NCBI GenBank assembly: GCA_032622095.1
Contig: CP136063.1
Span: 90,803,980-90,867,979, forward strand
Length of the DNA: 64,000 nucleotides
Origin: Siphonodentalium dalli
Taxonomy: Eukaryota > Mollusca > Scaphopoda > Gadilida > Siphonodentaliidae
Reading direction: 5' to 3'
The notes under the pieces were generated by a model, which had not been told where the DNA came from, did not search any database, and saw only the letters and a list, made by a program, of their open reading frames with translations. Numbering within the stretch: the first letter of the stretch is position 1; each line of letters begins with the position of its first letter. Of this stretch, positions 21,640-34,100 are shown one piece after another. Made by a program: the position numbers and the translations under genes.

Positions 21640-23560
21640 TGAGTAGATACCACTCAGGAAATATTCAGGTAATAATATCAACAAACGACCATAGGTTGTT
21701 TGTTTAAAGTGATATGAAACACTCGGGTAGGTGATCAAATAGAAATGAAGAATAATCTTGCTCAAAGTAGTTATTTTTACGAATATGAATCCAAATTTAC
21801 AACATACACAGTCATTTTTTATGTGTACCCATACCATGTATGGTACACATAATGCCGACGTCCGGATCAACCATCCGTCGTTCGTCCGTCCGTCTGTCCA
21901 TCTGTCCGTAGACACTTGCTATCCGATTCATTTACTTGAATATTTTTTATCGGATCTTGTTAAAATTTTATGTGCATGTTTATGATGACACACTCCTCAC
22001 CTGTATAGTTTTTGGTATCGATCGGTTGATCGGTTTAGAAATTATTAACCCTTTGCATCCGCACATAGGCATGAGCTATCCGATGCTGTAACCAAAGTAT
22101 TTTTTGTCCGATTGTTTTCATATTTGATATGTAGGTTTATAATGACACACCCCTCACCTGTATAGTTTTTGGTATCGATTGGTTGATTGGTTTAGAAAAT
22201 AATTAACCCTGCACACAAATGCTATCTGATGCATCTAAGTCAAACTGTTTTCTTCTGATATGCCTCATATTTCTTACCTAGGTGTTTCTTAGCACGTTTT
22301 TCATCTTTATGGTTTTTGGTATCGTTTAGTTAACCCTTTCTGCTCTTGTTTTTAAATAGAATTCATCCAAGCTGTGTTGACTTAAATATTTTTCATCTGA
22401 TCAGCACCAAATTTGGTACATATGGTCCTCACCCCGAAATACAGATCAGGTTCAAATTTGAGTTTGATCTGGTATATTTTAACAGAGTTATGGCCATTTA
22501 AAATTCAAGTAGCTGATAATCTAATTAATGCCTGCAGGCTCTGTTAGCTTAGAAGAGGAGATCTTATTACACAGCCAGTGTCTTATTGGAAATGAGTTTT
22601 GTTTAGCTTGACATTAGGTAAATACCATGGCTCACAGAGTAAAATCTCTTTAGATACATATCACAGTGATAGTGCATGGTTCTCTCCTGTATGGACCAGA
22701 ACACCTGATCAAACAAATCTCTCAACACTAATAAAATTTCTCTCCTGACTCTCAGACTCTATCACACACAGTGTGCTAGCATCTCTAAAAAATTGACAAG
22801 ACCATGATTGATGAATCTCTGGTCCATTCTGTGTTCTGTACAAAATTAATTTAACCCCTCTGTTGAAACAGGTTCATGACATTAGAGACTGACTTATTGT
22901 ATGGGTTTCTAAATCCAATGACATGCTTTTTATAGACTTTTTGTATTTATCAGTTATTTATTTTGGGTAAGATTAACCCCATTCTATCCGATTTTATGAC
23001 TCAAATATTTCCATTGATTATGTTTATAGTTCTTGGCATAGTTTATGATAACACACACCTAACCTGCACAGTGAGGGTCATTTAGTTTATTTGCTCAAAA
23101 ATATTAACATCCTCCACCAATCCTGTTGACACAATGTGATAACTAAATATTTTTCACTTGATCACTATATAAATAATTGCATCCATGTTAATGATGAAAC
23201 ATGCATTCTTCACCTGTATAAATTTTGGTATCGATTGAATGATTTTGATAATATATTAACAGTAACTTCAATTATATTTCCGCTGTTAGGTACATTATAT
23301 CTTTCCAATGATCAGCTTAGAAGAAAATTAACCCACCCCATTCCATAGTCATACACTATGCTATTCAATGTAATGAATCTAATATTTTCAATCTGACCAA
23401 TCTCATATCCTACCTCTAGCTATCTGAAAATTCTGCATAAAATCATTTTATATCCAATCATTATCAATAATTTTATATCCAGGTCTATACATCCCTCACT
23501 TGTATAGTTGGTCAGGTATTGATTAGTTTTTGAATCGGGAACTATTAACTCTTTTGTCCC
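21640..23560. repeat. Degenerate long-unit repeat region with GTCC-rich tract
   Basis: Begins with a family C scrap (21640-21715), then a hairpin CCATACCATGTATGG and a GTTCGTCCGTCCGTCTGTCC tract. Decayed units of roughly 150 bp follow, recognisable by CACCTGTATAGTTTTTGGTA at 21998, 22157, 23211 and 23500. No coding potential. Confidence 0.5.
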
Positions 23561-24305
23561 ATCTAAATGATCCCAAGAATTTTTAATATGCAGCTAACAC
23601 AAAACATAATAAAAAAAATAACAATATTAAAAAAATCATATGTTATGTCTCACATTCCAGTGTAATAAGCAAATAACTAACTATTTTGTCTTTAACTGCT
23701 ATGGTGCTTCTCTCTGACTATGGATTGAGCTTAATTAGCTTTATCACTCTATAAGACATATCTGTGTTGAAGTGACTTGATATGTTAATGAAATGGAATG
23801 CCACATCCGTGTTCCTATTCTGTTTATGTGAGCAAGGTGCCCAATAAGTCAGATTCCACTTGTGACCTTAATAGTAAGGTGTCAATTATTGAAACTTTTG
23901 CACTCGTGAAAAGGTTGGTGTAAGGATTTATTAAAATAGCTAATCGGTATCGCCAAGGTATGGGTTAAACATCTGCCGATCGTGATCGGCCTCTCGTTTA
24001 TATATGTTAATTAAATGCAATGACTTTCGGTGGCAAAATCATTTGCGTTGGTTTATCGCCGATAGTTGCGCCCCGAATCGAAATGTAAATATTTACAATT
24101 GAGCGTAGTTCAAATGATGTTTTCTATGGAGTGGTATGGTCGATTTCTTTGAGATTTTCGACGATGTATTAAAGTATAATGCTGCATTCCTCCAGTTGGC
24201 ATAGCGCCTAAATTCTATCTTACATTTTCACACACCCGAACAAGTCCATAATATGTCTTTAACTTATTATCGGAACAATAAATAATACTCCTTCCGCACT
24301 TTTAT
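23561..24305. other. Intergenic, nothing recognised
   Basis: No arms, tandem units or coding signal. Confidence 0.35.
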
Positions 24306-24870
24306 TATCTGTTGTCTGCTTATTCGTCCCTGAACACCCCACCATTCCATCATGAAATTTGTCCTGGATGTAAATTTGTCCTGTATGACAGATGGGAACA
24401 GATCATTTTGGGGTCATTCGGCCATAAAGCTTGGCTGCCAGCAGCCATCTTGGATTTTACTCTTTGCATGAATAAATCCTTTGGCTTTGGCTACAGGTCA
24501 TACCTTTGGTCGGATCATCATGAAATTTGTCACGGATGTTAACATTGACATTTATAGGAATGTGTCATTTTGTGGTCATTTGGCCATAAAACATGGCTGC
24601 CAGCAGCCATCTTGTATCTAACTCTTTGCATGACAAAATCCTTTGGCACACCCTGAAGTCCACTTCCCTCATCTGATCATCACCAAACTTCAATTTGATC
24701 TTGATATTGATCTACTTGATGGGAGCTATCAAATGTTTTTGATATTCATTGGAAAACATAGCCGCCAACAGCCATCTTGGATTTTATTTTAAAAATATTT
24801 GTCTTCATGTTAATAATCTACTATTACTTAGATATTTCAACTTTCTGCATTCCTAATCGCTCCATTAACT
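24306..24870. repeat. Degenerate repeat family H (CCAGCAGCCATCTTGGATTT units)
   Basis: Units contain GGCCATAAAGCTTGGCTGCC, AGCAGCCATCTTGGATTT, ACTCTTTGCATGA and ATCATCATGAAATTTGTCA, at a spacing of ~175 bp. Complementary copies lie at 31660-31960, 32300-32420 and 33590-34105. Confidence 0.6.
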
Positions 24871-24886
24871 ATAACAGATGAAATTA

Positions 24887-24971
24887 TTCCCTTTCGAAGT
24901 TGAGCTACAGTGCCATTGACACTATCGTTTATAACTCAGTGGTAGAATCCATCCAGCATAGAAAGGGTTAT
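24887..24971. mobile_element. Family C right-end fragment, copy C7
   Basis: TTATAACTCAGTGGTAGAAT then CATAGAAAGGGTTA. Confidence 0.45.
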
Positions 24972-25001
24972 ATGATATAGAAGTAAGAGCACCATCAGAC
25001 A

Positions 25002-25193
25002 TACAGTAATGCCCTAAATAATCGACTCATTAACCACAGCAGAATTATGAGTTATTTTTCAGGATTTAGTCGGAAATATGGCTTGTTGCCATTCATCGGA
25101 AAGCTCTGTGAGAGCCATATTTCCGAATAAATCCTGAAAAATTACCCATTATTCTGCTGTGGTTAAGGAGTCGATTATTTAGAGCATTACTGT
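25002..25193. mobile_element. Palindromic MITE family A, copy A10
   Basis: TACAGTAATGCCCTAA to AGAGCATTACTGTA. The centre lacks part of the right inner arm. Confidence 0.8.
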
Positions 25194-25310
25194 AATAATA
25201 TACCCAATGACGTGTTTCAAATTATAATTCAGAAAGATTCCATCTGGATATCAAACAGTTGATGGAGCAGAAATGCAAACAAAAGTACCGTAACCTGTTT
25301 TCTCAGCCAT

Positions 25311-26398
25311 TTAACCCTTTCATGATGGGAGCTGCGCTGATGCAGCATTAAAGATCCTGTGCCAGTGCATTATCCTATATATGAGAGTCTCCCATAGGAA
25401 GCCTCGTATAAATAAGAGAATGTGCTGGCTTACAGGTCAAGGTAAATATTGTTAGGCCAATGTATTCTCTTCTACTATATATTTTGAGACTTCCGTATAT
25501 ATGTGTGTGTGTGTATATGTGTACTTCATAGAATCGAAAAAGGCTGGTCGGATCGAGCTCAAATTTCGTATATAAGGGTAAAATCCCACGGACACCGTAG
25601 TTGTCACGTTTTGGAGAAGCTCTGAGCACCCTTTCTCCACTCCCAATCACTGCGGTGGTTAATCAAGTGATAATTTAATGAGCGTTGTATATGACGCGTC
25701 GTTATAAAAAGAGCGTTTGTTTGCAATTCGACGCAGCGCAGAGATATACGGGAACAATATTTTGAGTGCTCTCCGCATGCTCGATTGAGATCAAACTTCC
25801 TATCCAAGGGTAAAATCCCACGGACACCGTAGTTGTCGCGTTTTGGAGAAGCTCTGAGCACCCTTTCTCCACTCCCAATCATCAAAATCACCTAAAACGG
25901 CACTGTCTACATTGCGTCATTATACAGACATGAGCGTGTTGTGTGATTCTTACATACTCGGGGCTTCCTAGGAACGCGGGTCAGTTTTTCCGCCCTAGGT
26001 GATGTTCACATTGAAACGGGTACCCACAAATTATATATATGCGTGTTGTGTGATTCTTACGTACTTAGGGCTTCCTATGAACGCGGATCGGGTCAGTTTT
26101 TCCGCCCTAGGTGATTTTCACCTCGAAACGGGTACCCACAAATTATATATATATGTGTGCTACCTACGGGAAGTGTCATGAACAGGTTAAATTGTGACCC
26201 CGACCTGACCTTGACAATGATCAATTCAAGGTCAAATCGGTAAAATATTGAAAAACCAAAAATTAATTAAAAAAAAAAAATTAATTAAAAAATTTAAATT
26301 GTCATGTTTCTGACCAACCACGCCAGTGGTGGGCTAACCTGCTAGTATTATATATGCGAGGCTCTGTATGGGAGAAAACATTGGCATGGAAGGGTTAA
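25311..26398. mobile_element. piggyBac-like MITE family B, copy B7, interrupted by a Helitron
   Basis: TTAACCCTTTCATGATGGGA at the left and ATGGAAGGGTTAA at the right. The core hairpin at 25461-25470 is broken by the 875 bp Helitron and resumes at 26346 (TATATATGCGAGG). Confidence 0.7.
25471..26345 (+). mobile_element. Non-autonomous Helitron nested in B7
   Basis: The 5' end is TCTACTATATATTTTG. The 3' end has a CCACgccaGTGG hairpin, 12 nt, then CTAG followed by T, which is the Helitron terminus layout. The interior holds a pair of ~75 bp direct repeats (25577 and 25808; CCCACGGACACCGTAGTTGT) and a ~115 bp duplication (25935 and 26044; GTTGTGTGATTCTTAC ... AAACGGGTACCCACAAATTA). No Rep/helicase ORF. 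Confidence 0.65.
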
Positions 26399-26771
26399 AT
26401 CACAAAACATGTTGGTTATCAAGTGCCAATAACTCTGATAAAAAGCACCACATAAATCTCATTGGAAAGTTCATCTATTTTTGCCAACACATACTCATAT
26501 CATTAAGAAACCAAGAAAACTAAATTTCAAAATTGATTCTGGAAAGATATTTTAATAGGTTTTCAGATGACAATTTGAGTCAAAATCAGTTACTTCTTGG
26601 AGTGTTCTTAAGTAGTCCAAATGTATGGGATGAAATTGGTGAATTGGGTTTAATATCGCTCAAACAAATTTACCAGTATATAAGGCCAATATAAAAATAT
26701 TGCTAGATTTACATCCCCTCCCGACCCTATTTTTAGTCCCCTCCTCAATTTTTTTTATTTGCATATCTTTT
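26399..26771. other. Intergenic, nothing recognised
   Basis: AT-rich, no structure seen. Confidence 0.35.
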
Positions 26772-27001
26772 GTGCATTAAAGACCCTGTGCCAGTGCATT
26801 CTCTTATATATGCGAGTCTCCCAAAGGGAGCCTCGCATATATAAGAGAATGCACTGGCTTACAAGATCAAGGTAAATATTGTTAGGCCAATGCATTCTCT
26901 TATATATGCGAGGTGCCCTATGGGCGACTTGCATATATAAGAGAATGCATTGGCACAGGGTTTTCGAAAAAATCAGGAAGCTCCCGTCATGGAAGGGTTA
27001 A
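26772..27001. mobile_element. piggyBac-like MITE family B, copy B8 (left end lost)
   Basis: GCATTAAAGACCCTGTGCC then two complete core hairpins and CTCCCGTCATGGAAGGGTTAA at the right. Confidence 0.7.
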
Positions 27002-28045
27002 TCATCAAATTACATTTCAATGACCCATTTATCAGTCTATTTTGATCAAATAAGGACAGTCTAAATCACCTCGTATTATATAAGATAGGATACTGCTTCA
27101 ATATCTATAATGCTCCATGACCATTTATGTTAGGAAGAATAAAATATAAAACATAAAATTCGCCCTACCGCCCCAATTTTCTGAAAAAGTTGGATGTAAA
27201 TCTAGCAATTTATTTTTATTGGCCTAACACAAGATTTTTGACTGATTCAAACCAAATTTGGTGTGGTGACTTGGGGTGGTACCCTGACCGAGTTATAAAT
27301 GGCGTTAGTTTTTCAAATTTTGTTAAGTTTAAAAACAAAAACAAAGAGTTCAATCAAAATGTGTTTTTTTTATTAAGAGTGAATATTTTTCGACAAAGAC
27401 GCATAACTCTGTTATTGAATCTCAATCTTTATTTTGGGCTGAGAAACTCGTACAAAATTTGGTTCTGATAAGTTAGAAAATGTTTGAGTTATCGCATTAT
27501 GCGTAAAGTGTTGGGAGTGTTCTTAAGTTACAACTCAGACATAAGTCTATTTTCATTCTATAAACCATGGACTTGTTCCACAACTCAAGAAGTAAGTAAA
27601 ACATGCTGTTCAACACAAAAATATAAGTATTTATTCTGTCATTTACTGAACATTCAGATCATAAACACTGAACACTTAGCACATGTACCATCACAAATAT
27701 ATCAGTCAAGGTTAATACATAACAGTGTAGTGACCAACCAATGTTACATCTGAAAAGAAATTAATGTTAAAGCCAAAATAATGTCAGATTATACATCAAA
27801 TAAAGGATTAAGTATTAATAAGTACACTATCATTAAATATTTATGTAAAATTCAACAAAGAATGAGGTACTTTGAACAAATATTCTCATTCTCTAAGATT
27901 CTGTTATAAATAGCTTGATTTTCATTGAGAACCTTTATAAAATATATGTATTTTAGAATAACGTTGTTCCAGTAGAAAACTATAAATGGGTTGATTTTTC
28001 CAGTTTATCATTGGAAAGCTTATTAAAGACAATGTTTTCATTATA
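27002..28045. other. Intergenic, nothing recognised
   Basis: Contains 92- and 89-codon frames without family resemblance. A line of text near 27235-27310 (CAAATTTGGTGTGGTGAC) looks like the start of decayed repeat units. Confidence 0.35.
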
Positions 28046-28190
28046 CAGTAAAAACCTCACCAAACCGGACCCTCTATAAACTGAATCCCTCTCCATCTGG
28101 AACAATCTGCCTCACTAAGAATTACCTCTGTAATCCAGAACTTTCAAATTGGTCAACCCCTTTAAGGACAAATTGTCTGAGACCAAGCGG
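28046..28190. mobile_element. Possible pogo/Tigger-like terminal fragment
   Basis: CAGTAAAAACCTCACCAAAC at 28046 resembles pogo/Tigger inverted ends (CAGT..AACCTC). No second end was found. Confidence 0.25.
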
Positions 28191-28367
28191 AAGATGAATA
28201 CAGAATATTTACTCTTATTTTCATATTGAATAAAATTATGCCAAGTTTAGAATCTAAATTCTCTAAGATACAAATTAACTATGCAACAACATTAACCAAA
28301 GCACCATAAAAGTTATATATGAAGATGCAGGTTGAGCAATCAAGAATCACGAACCAGTATTACACCT

Positions 28368-28564
28368 TGAAATAGTGTGTCTCTCATTTGCAGAATGAGG
28401 TCCCCAGAGGGTTAATTTAGTGATGCTACCCCACAAAGCGGCCTCAGCAGAATGATGTTCCAAGAGGGTGAATTTGGTAACGCTAGCTTGCTGTGTAGGA
28501 TAGCGTCTCTAAATTCACCTTCTGGGGACCTCATTCTGCAAATGACAGACACACTATTTCAAGA
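28368..28564. mobile_element. Double-hairpin element family D, copy D3 (compact)
   Basis: CTTGAAATAGTGTGTCTCTC and its complement at the right. Inside are GAATGAGGTCCCCAGAGGG and CCTTCTGGGGACCTCATTC, with a partial second pair; the long spacer is deleted. Confidence 0.7.
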
Positions 28565-28663
28565 CTTGACCAGTCTTATTCATGAACCAGAGAGCACAGA
28601 TGTGAGGATGTGAGCATATCATAAGTTTATTGAGTAATACCAGAACATCCCAATTTTGTTACA

Positions 28664-29180
28664 TTAAAGGGACCCAAGGCACTCGCAGTGTGTAAAAAAT
28701 ATAAAAGTCTGTAAAAACATCACCACAGAGAAGAACATGGAGAAATATCAATAATGAATATAAGAACACAGTTTATCTATTTCTCTAATAATAAAATTTC
28801 ATTATTGATATTTCTCCAATAATGAAATTTCACATTTTGAAACCATAGTAAACAAAACTGGAACAGTGATTTGTCAACTAATATTGCTAATCATGTAGTA
28901 AGTTCAAATACTTTAGTTTGAATATGATTTTTAGAATAAATTCCAATGTTTACCATCAAGTTTTTATTAAGCTTTGGTATCTTATTGGACTAATTGGACT
29001 TTTATCTGTAATTCCACTGTAATAGTAATGTTAGAAAACAATGGTTTTTACATGCAGAATTTCACTGTTGTAGAGTTATTGATAATAAAAATAACAACAG
29101 ATTATATTTTCATGTACTTTTTTCACAGAATTCTATGTTATTTCACATGAGACTTCTTCGAAGGCCTCGAGTCCCTTTAG
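28664..29180. mobile_element. TTAA-type MITE family E, copy E3
   Basis: TTAAAGGGACCCAAGGCACT to GAGTCCCTTTAG (target changed to TTAG at the right). Orientation as E2. Confidence 0.7.
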
Positions 29181-29871
29181 TGTTTATATTACCGGTATGT
29201 CCCTGAAAACAAACAATGTACCTTTCCATTGCATACCTTTAGAACAGAACAGGATAATACATTCAAAACTGAGAGGGTTATATTTGCTCTATTCTGCATC
29301 CCCATCATTTTAAGTACAGAATAATATTGCCAGATCTGATTTGAAGCCCCCTTGCTAATCTCAGACTACAACACAATGTATACGTCCAATGTGGTCCATT
29401 TATTTCAATGCATCAGTGCTTGAGAATCAAATACCTTCTTTTTTTTTAGCTTAACATTATGTTAATATAATAAATTCATTTGATGAAATCATGTGCTCTG
29501 AAGTTCAGCATTTATTTTTGTTATTAAATAATAGAAATTTCTGCGCAGAAATCTATCAAAACGATAACCATGTAAAATCAGGTCATTTGTCTTTTAACAG
29601 TTGGGTAACCATGGTAACTGCAGCTATAATAGATAGGTTGGGGCTTAAAATCAGATAGTCTGGCTTTGAGAAGAAGAGAAAGACCTGAGTAGAAAATAAA
29701 ACAAATAATAATGAAGAAACAATATAAACTGACATGTATAGAGGAACACGCTCAGTGGTAATGGAGTGCAAGTGATGACAATGTTTAAAGAAAGGTAACA
29801 CAGCATTATCACATTAACAAGCAAGCAATACACCACAACACAACAATTGCACGAGAATTCATTAACCCTTT
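29181..29871. other. Intergenic, nothing recognised
   Basis: AT-rich; opposing short frames at 29583-29836 look like chance. Confidence 0.35.
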
Positions 29872-30162
29872 CTAAACTAAATACTCATTGACGAGTAGTT
29901 ATTGCTTAGGAAGTGTTCAAATAATAACTTCAACAAATGACCATGGCCATTTATTGAACTTATCTGAACATTTCCCATCAATTACTAGGAATCCTTCTGA
30001 AATTTTATATTTTTGTATGCCTGTCGTCTGCTCATTATGCCTGTCGTCTGCTCATTTCTCCTGCTCGTTTCGCCTGAATATCCCTCAAAATGAATAATAG
30101 ACAATTCTATTGTATACATTTATAATTGAAGGGGAGAAACCATTTAGTATAGGAAGGGTTAG
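29872..30162. mobile_element. piggyBac-like MITE family C, copy C5 (inverted)
   Basis: TTAACCCTTTCTAAACTAAA to TTTAGTATAGGAAGGGTTAG. A small internal duplication TGCCTGTCGTCTGCTCAT occurs twice in a row near 30017-30055. Confidence 0.7.
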
Positions 30163-31095
30163 CTGATTCATCCGAAGCAGATACACTATCCCACTCCATC
30201 GATAAAGCATGTAAACAACTAATCTACTATATAACAATAAATGCTTGTTCTTTGGCAATGATAATCAAACATCACATGATGGGTATACACTTATCCATCA
30301 AAACGAACAATTTTACGAATTCTGAAGAATGGCAAATTGTTGCATAGATTTATAAATATTTTTGAAGCTCGATTGCTATGTTTTTGAAGTGATTGTCGTA
30401 CTTCTAGCCATGATGGTGTTTTTTTTTTATTTTATAAACAGATATTCAGATATTAATGCTAAAGGTGTCCTGTCTATTCCATTGGGCAAACTATTGCTGA
30501 GATTGTGTTTTGTGACTACGCTTGGCATTTAATTTCACATTTAACTTCATTTAGTCATTGGGTTTTCATCAGAAAATCATTATGATGGATATGTGTGCAT
30601 GAAACAAACTCTGTTGATCATAAACCTGACATAGATGATATAAATAGAATCATGTGTTTACAGACAAGTTAAATGAGTATTTGCTGATTCCCATGCATGT
30701 GTTTGTAGCAATGTCCAGCTAATATCAACAAACAACCTTAGGCTGTGGAACTTATTATATCAATATCCCTGTGAATGAATAAATGAGAACTCATATCTTA
30801 CTCGTATTTAAATTCAAACAGTATTTTTTGGAGATGCTAGCCAGCTGGGGTAACATCACTAAATTCACCCTCTGGGGACCTCATTCTGAAAATGTCCAGT
30901 ACCATATTTTAAGGCCTTTTTGTACTAGGGTAATTATGCATATGTGAGATCCTCATCTACAGCAGCAAAGTCAATATTGAAGCTGGTATTGAAGACGGAA
31001 AAATGGTCAAACAGAAACCATGGCAAATGGTTCTATTATATATTCATTCATGCAGCTGATCAACTGAGTAATAGAAGTTAAATGAGTATTATAAA
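30163..31095. other. 3' flank of RNASEH1 and intergenic
   Basis: Holds a solo right end of family D (30829-30905: CATCACTAAATTCACCCTCT GGGGACCTCATTCTG). No clear poly(A) signal for the minus-strand gene was found close to its stop at 31096. Confidence 0.4.
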
Positions 31096-31191
31096 TCATG
31101 AGGATTTCTTGCACGAGCTCTTTGCACCTGCGAGGGCCAGCTTGTCCGCGGCTTCATTCGATGGATTTCCCTGATGAGCCCTGACATGAAT
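31096..31191 (-). CDS. RNASEH1: RNASEH1 coding exon 8 (last catalytic Asp, stop)
   Basis: Acceptor TTTCAG|ATTCAT, stop TGA at 31096-31098. Encodes HVRAHQGNPSNEAADKLALA with His257 and Asp267. Confidence 0.95.
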   Translation of the reverse strand: MHVRAHQGNPSNEAADKLALAGAKSSCKKSS

Positions 31192-34100
31192 CTGAAATGC
31201 AAGAAATAATTTCACAATTAAAAGATTTATTCATGGTTCCAGACCTCCAATAACAACAACAGCTAATTAAATATCAATAATGGTTTTGTTCCACTAAAAC
31301 TTATTAAAGGCACGGATGGCCTTGGTTGTAGGTTATAATTTATAAATAATAGTTACCAAATTCTGAAAATTTCCTCAGGAATATATTCTAATAGTATAGT
31401 ATAACGATAGTAATGCTAATTGTTACTACTGTCGCTCTAAATTAAAAGATAAACAGGTTTTGTAAAATAATTGGCATCGAATGCGTTAACATTTGTAGTA
31501 TGGCTGAATTAACTCATTTAGCTTTTTTGAATTGAACATGAGTCTGGTGAAGATCATAAATGAAAGTGTCTATGACACTGTTGCTAAACTTGGGGAGGCG
31601 TAAATTTTGTATGATGAGCAGTCAATAGAATGATAAAGAATAAGGAAAGTCAAAAAGTTTCAGTGAAGAGATTCTCCAATAAATGTGGGCTGCAGGTTGT
31701 GCCAATGGATGCAAATGTGAATTCCAAGATGACTGCTTGTGACCATGTATTTTTAACAAATTCAGGAAAAATTTGATGGCTCCCATCTAGTGGTGACCCA
31801 GAAGATCGATAGGAAGTTTGGCGATGATCGGATAAAGGATGTGGTCTGTTGGGTGTACCAAATGATTTAGTCGTGCAAAGGGGTAAAATCCAAGATGGCC
31901 TCTAATGGCCATATTTTTCATTGAAATCGTTCAAATCTGATAGCTCCCATTAGAGGTGATCTTAACCCTTTGGCGAGTAGAACGACATATATGTCACCGT
32001 ACGGTTCGTGAGTGGAACGACATATATGTCATTTTTATGTAGACATAACTTCAATTAATCTTTGATTTATAAATGAATCATATAGGAAATATTTTGATTA
32101 ATATAATGCCCCAATGTATAAGTGCAATAGAATATGATAGCGCACGTAAACAGAAAATATACATCAATTAAAATGAATTATTAGACCCTTTTGACCCGAA
32201 TTTGTTAATAATTATTGCTTTGACGTTGACGTTAATCTCACACATGACATCATGTATATGACGTTATAAATACTCTCCAAAGGGTTAAACATGTCTGGAA
32301 ATTTTCCAAACGTATCTCCGATAAATGCAGGCTTCAGGGTGTGCCGATGGATTCAAATTTGAAATCAAAGATGGCTGCTGGTGCAGGGAACAAATTGATG
32401 GCTCCCATGGCTGTAATATGTTGTGTCAAATTTAATGTTGTTGAGGACTATATTGAAAAGAAACTGGTAGACACTTGTAAATAGATTCTGGGCACTACCT
32501 TATGAAGAATTACATATTCATTACCAGTGATGTCAAAGTCATAACAGCCCAATGGTAAAGAGGAAAGTCAAGAAAGTTACAGTTTTTATTAAGAGAAATG
32601 GAACAAGCATCAACAGGGACGGCAAATCTAAGGCGACCTCCTAACAAGATGTTTATTAAAGGGACTCAAGGCCTTCGAAATGGGTTCAAGCAAAATTTCA
32701 TTACAGTCTGTAAAACAACTAACATCCACAATTACATGAAAAAATAGATATTCTTATTGTCATTATTCTCTCTCTCTATGATATCAAGATTTCGCATATC
32801 AAAATCATTGTTTCGCAAATCAAAATCATTGTTTCGCATATCAAAATCATTGTTTCGCATATCAAAATCATTGTTTCGCATATCAAAATCATTGTTTCGC
32901 ATATCAAATTCATTGTTTACGCATATCAAAATCATTGTTTATTATGTAAACATTAATGTTACAGTGGAATTACCGATAAACGTAAAGTCAGTCCAATAAG
33001 ATACCAAAGATTGATCAAACCTTACCTTTAAATATTGGATAAGGTCAAAGCATTGAAAAATATTCGGAAAATCATATTCAGTCTAAAATATTTGAACTTA
33101 TAAGTTACAACATGATTAGGGAAGTTGTTGACAAATCACTGTAAGAGTTTTGTTTACAGAACAATGGTTTCAGCACGTAAAATTTTGTTATTGGAGAATA
33201 AAGTTTATCTATTTCTCCATGTTCTTCTTAGCGGTGATGTTTTTACAGACTTTTATATATGTTTTGCACATTTAACCACTGCGAGTGCCTTGTGTCCCTT
33301 TAACAGTGACTATCTCACCCATTTGACATTAATGCCCTGTAAGGCTTCATCAAGATCTATGAAATCATCTTTGTTGATCACAGGCTGTTTGGCGGCAGTC
33401 ACCCATCCTTTCTTCTTCCAGCCGGCCAACCATTTAGTTATACCTGGATATTTAAGGAAACAAGAATGTTGATGAAAGTGTCAATGACACTGTATCTCAA
33501 CTTTGAAAGGAATAATTTCATGTGTTACAGTCAATGGAACGATTAGGAATGTGGAAAATTGAATATGTCTATGTAATTCTAGATTATCAACATGAAGAGA
33601 TATATATAAAGTCAAATCCAAGATTGCAGCTATGTTTTCCAATGAATATCAAAAACATTTGATAGCTCCCATCTAGAAGATCAATATCATGATCAATATG
33701 AAGTTTGGTGACGATTGGATGAGGGAAGTGGACTGTAGGGTGTGTCAAAGGATTTAGTCATGCAAAGAGTAAAATCCAAGATGACTGCCAGCAGCCATGT
33801 TTTATGGCCGAATGACCCAAAAATGACTCATTCCCATCTACATGTCAATATTAACATCCATGACAAATTTCATGTTGATCAGGCAAACAGTTCGGGCTGT
33901 AGCCCATGCTAATGGATTGAATTTTTCGGTGGCCATGTTTGTTTGCCGAATGACCCCAAAATGACTCGGTCCCATCATCATGTCAATCTCAACAGTCATG
34001 ATAAATTTCATAATGATCTGACCAAAGGTATAACTTGAAGCCCGTGCCAAATGATTTAGTTATGCAAAGAGTAAAATCCAAGATGGCTGCCAGCGGCCAT

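Larger units (their letters stand above)
31192..33318 (-). other. RNASEH1 intron 7: contents
   Basis: Contains family H repeat units (31660-31960, 32300-32420), TTAA element G1 and MITE E4 with its 21 bp minisatellite. The rest is AT-rich and featureless. Confidence 0.7.
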
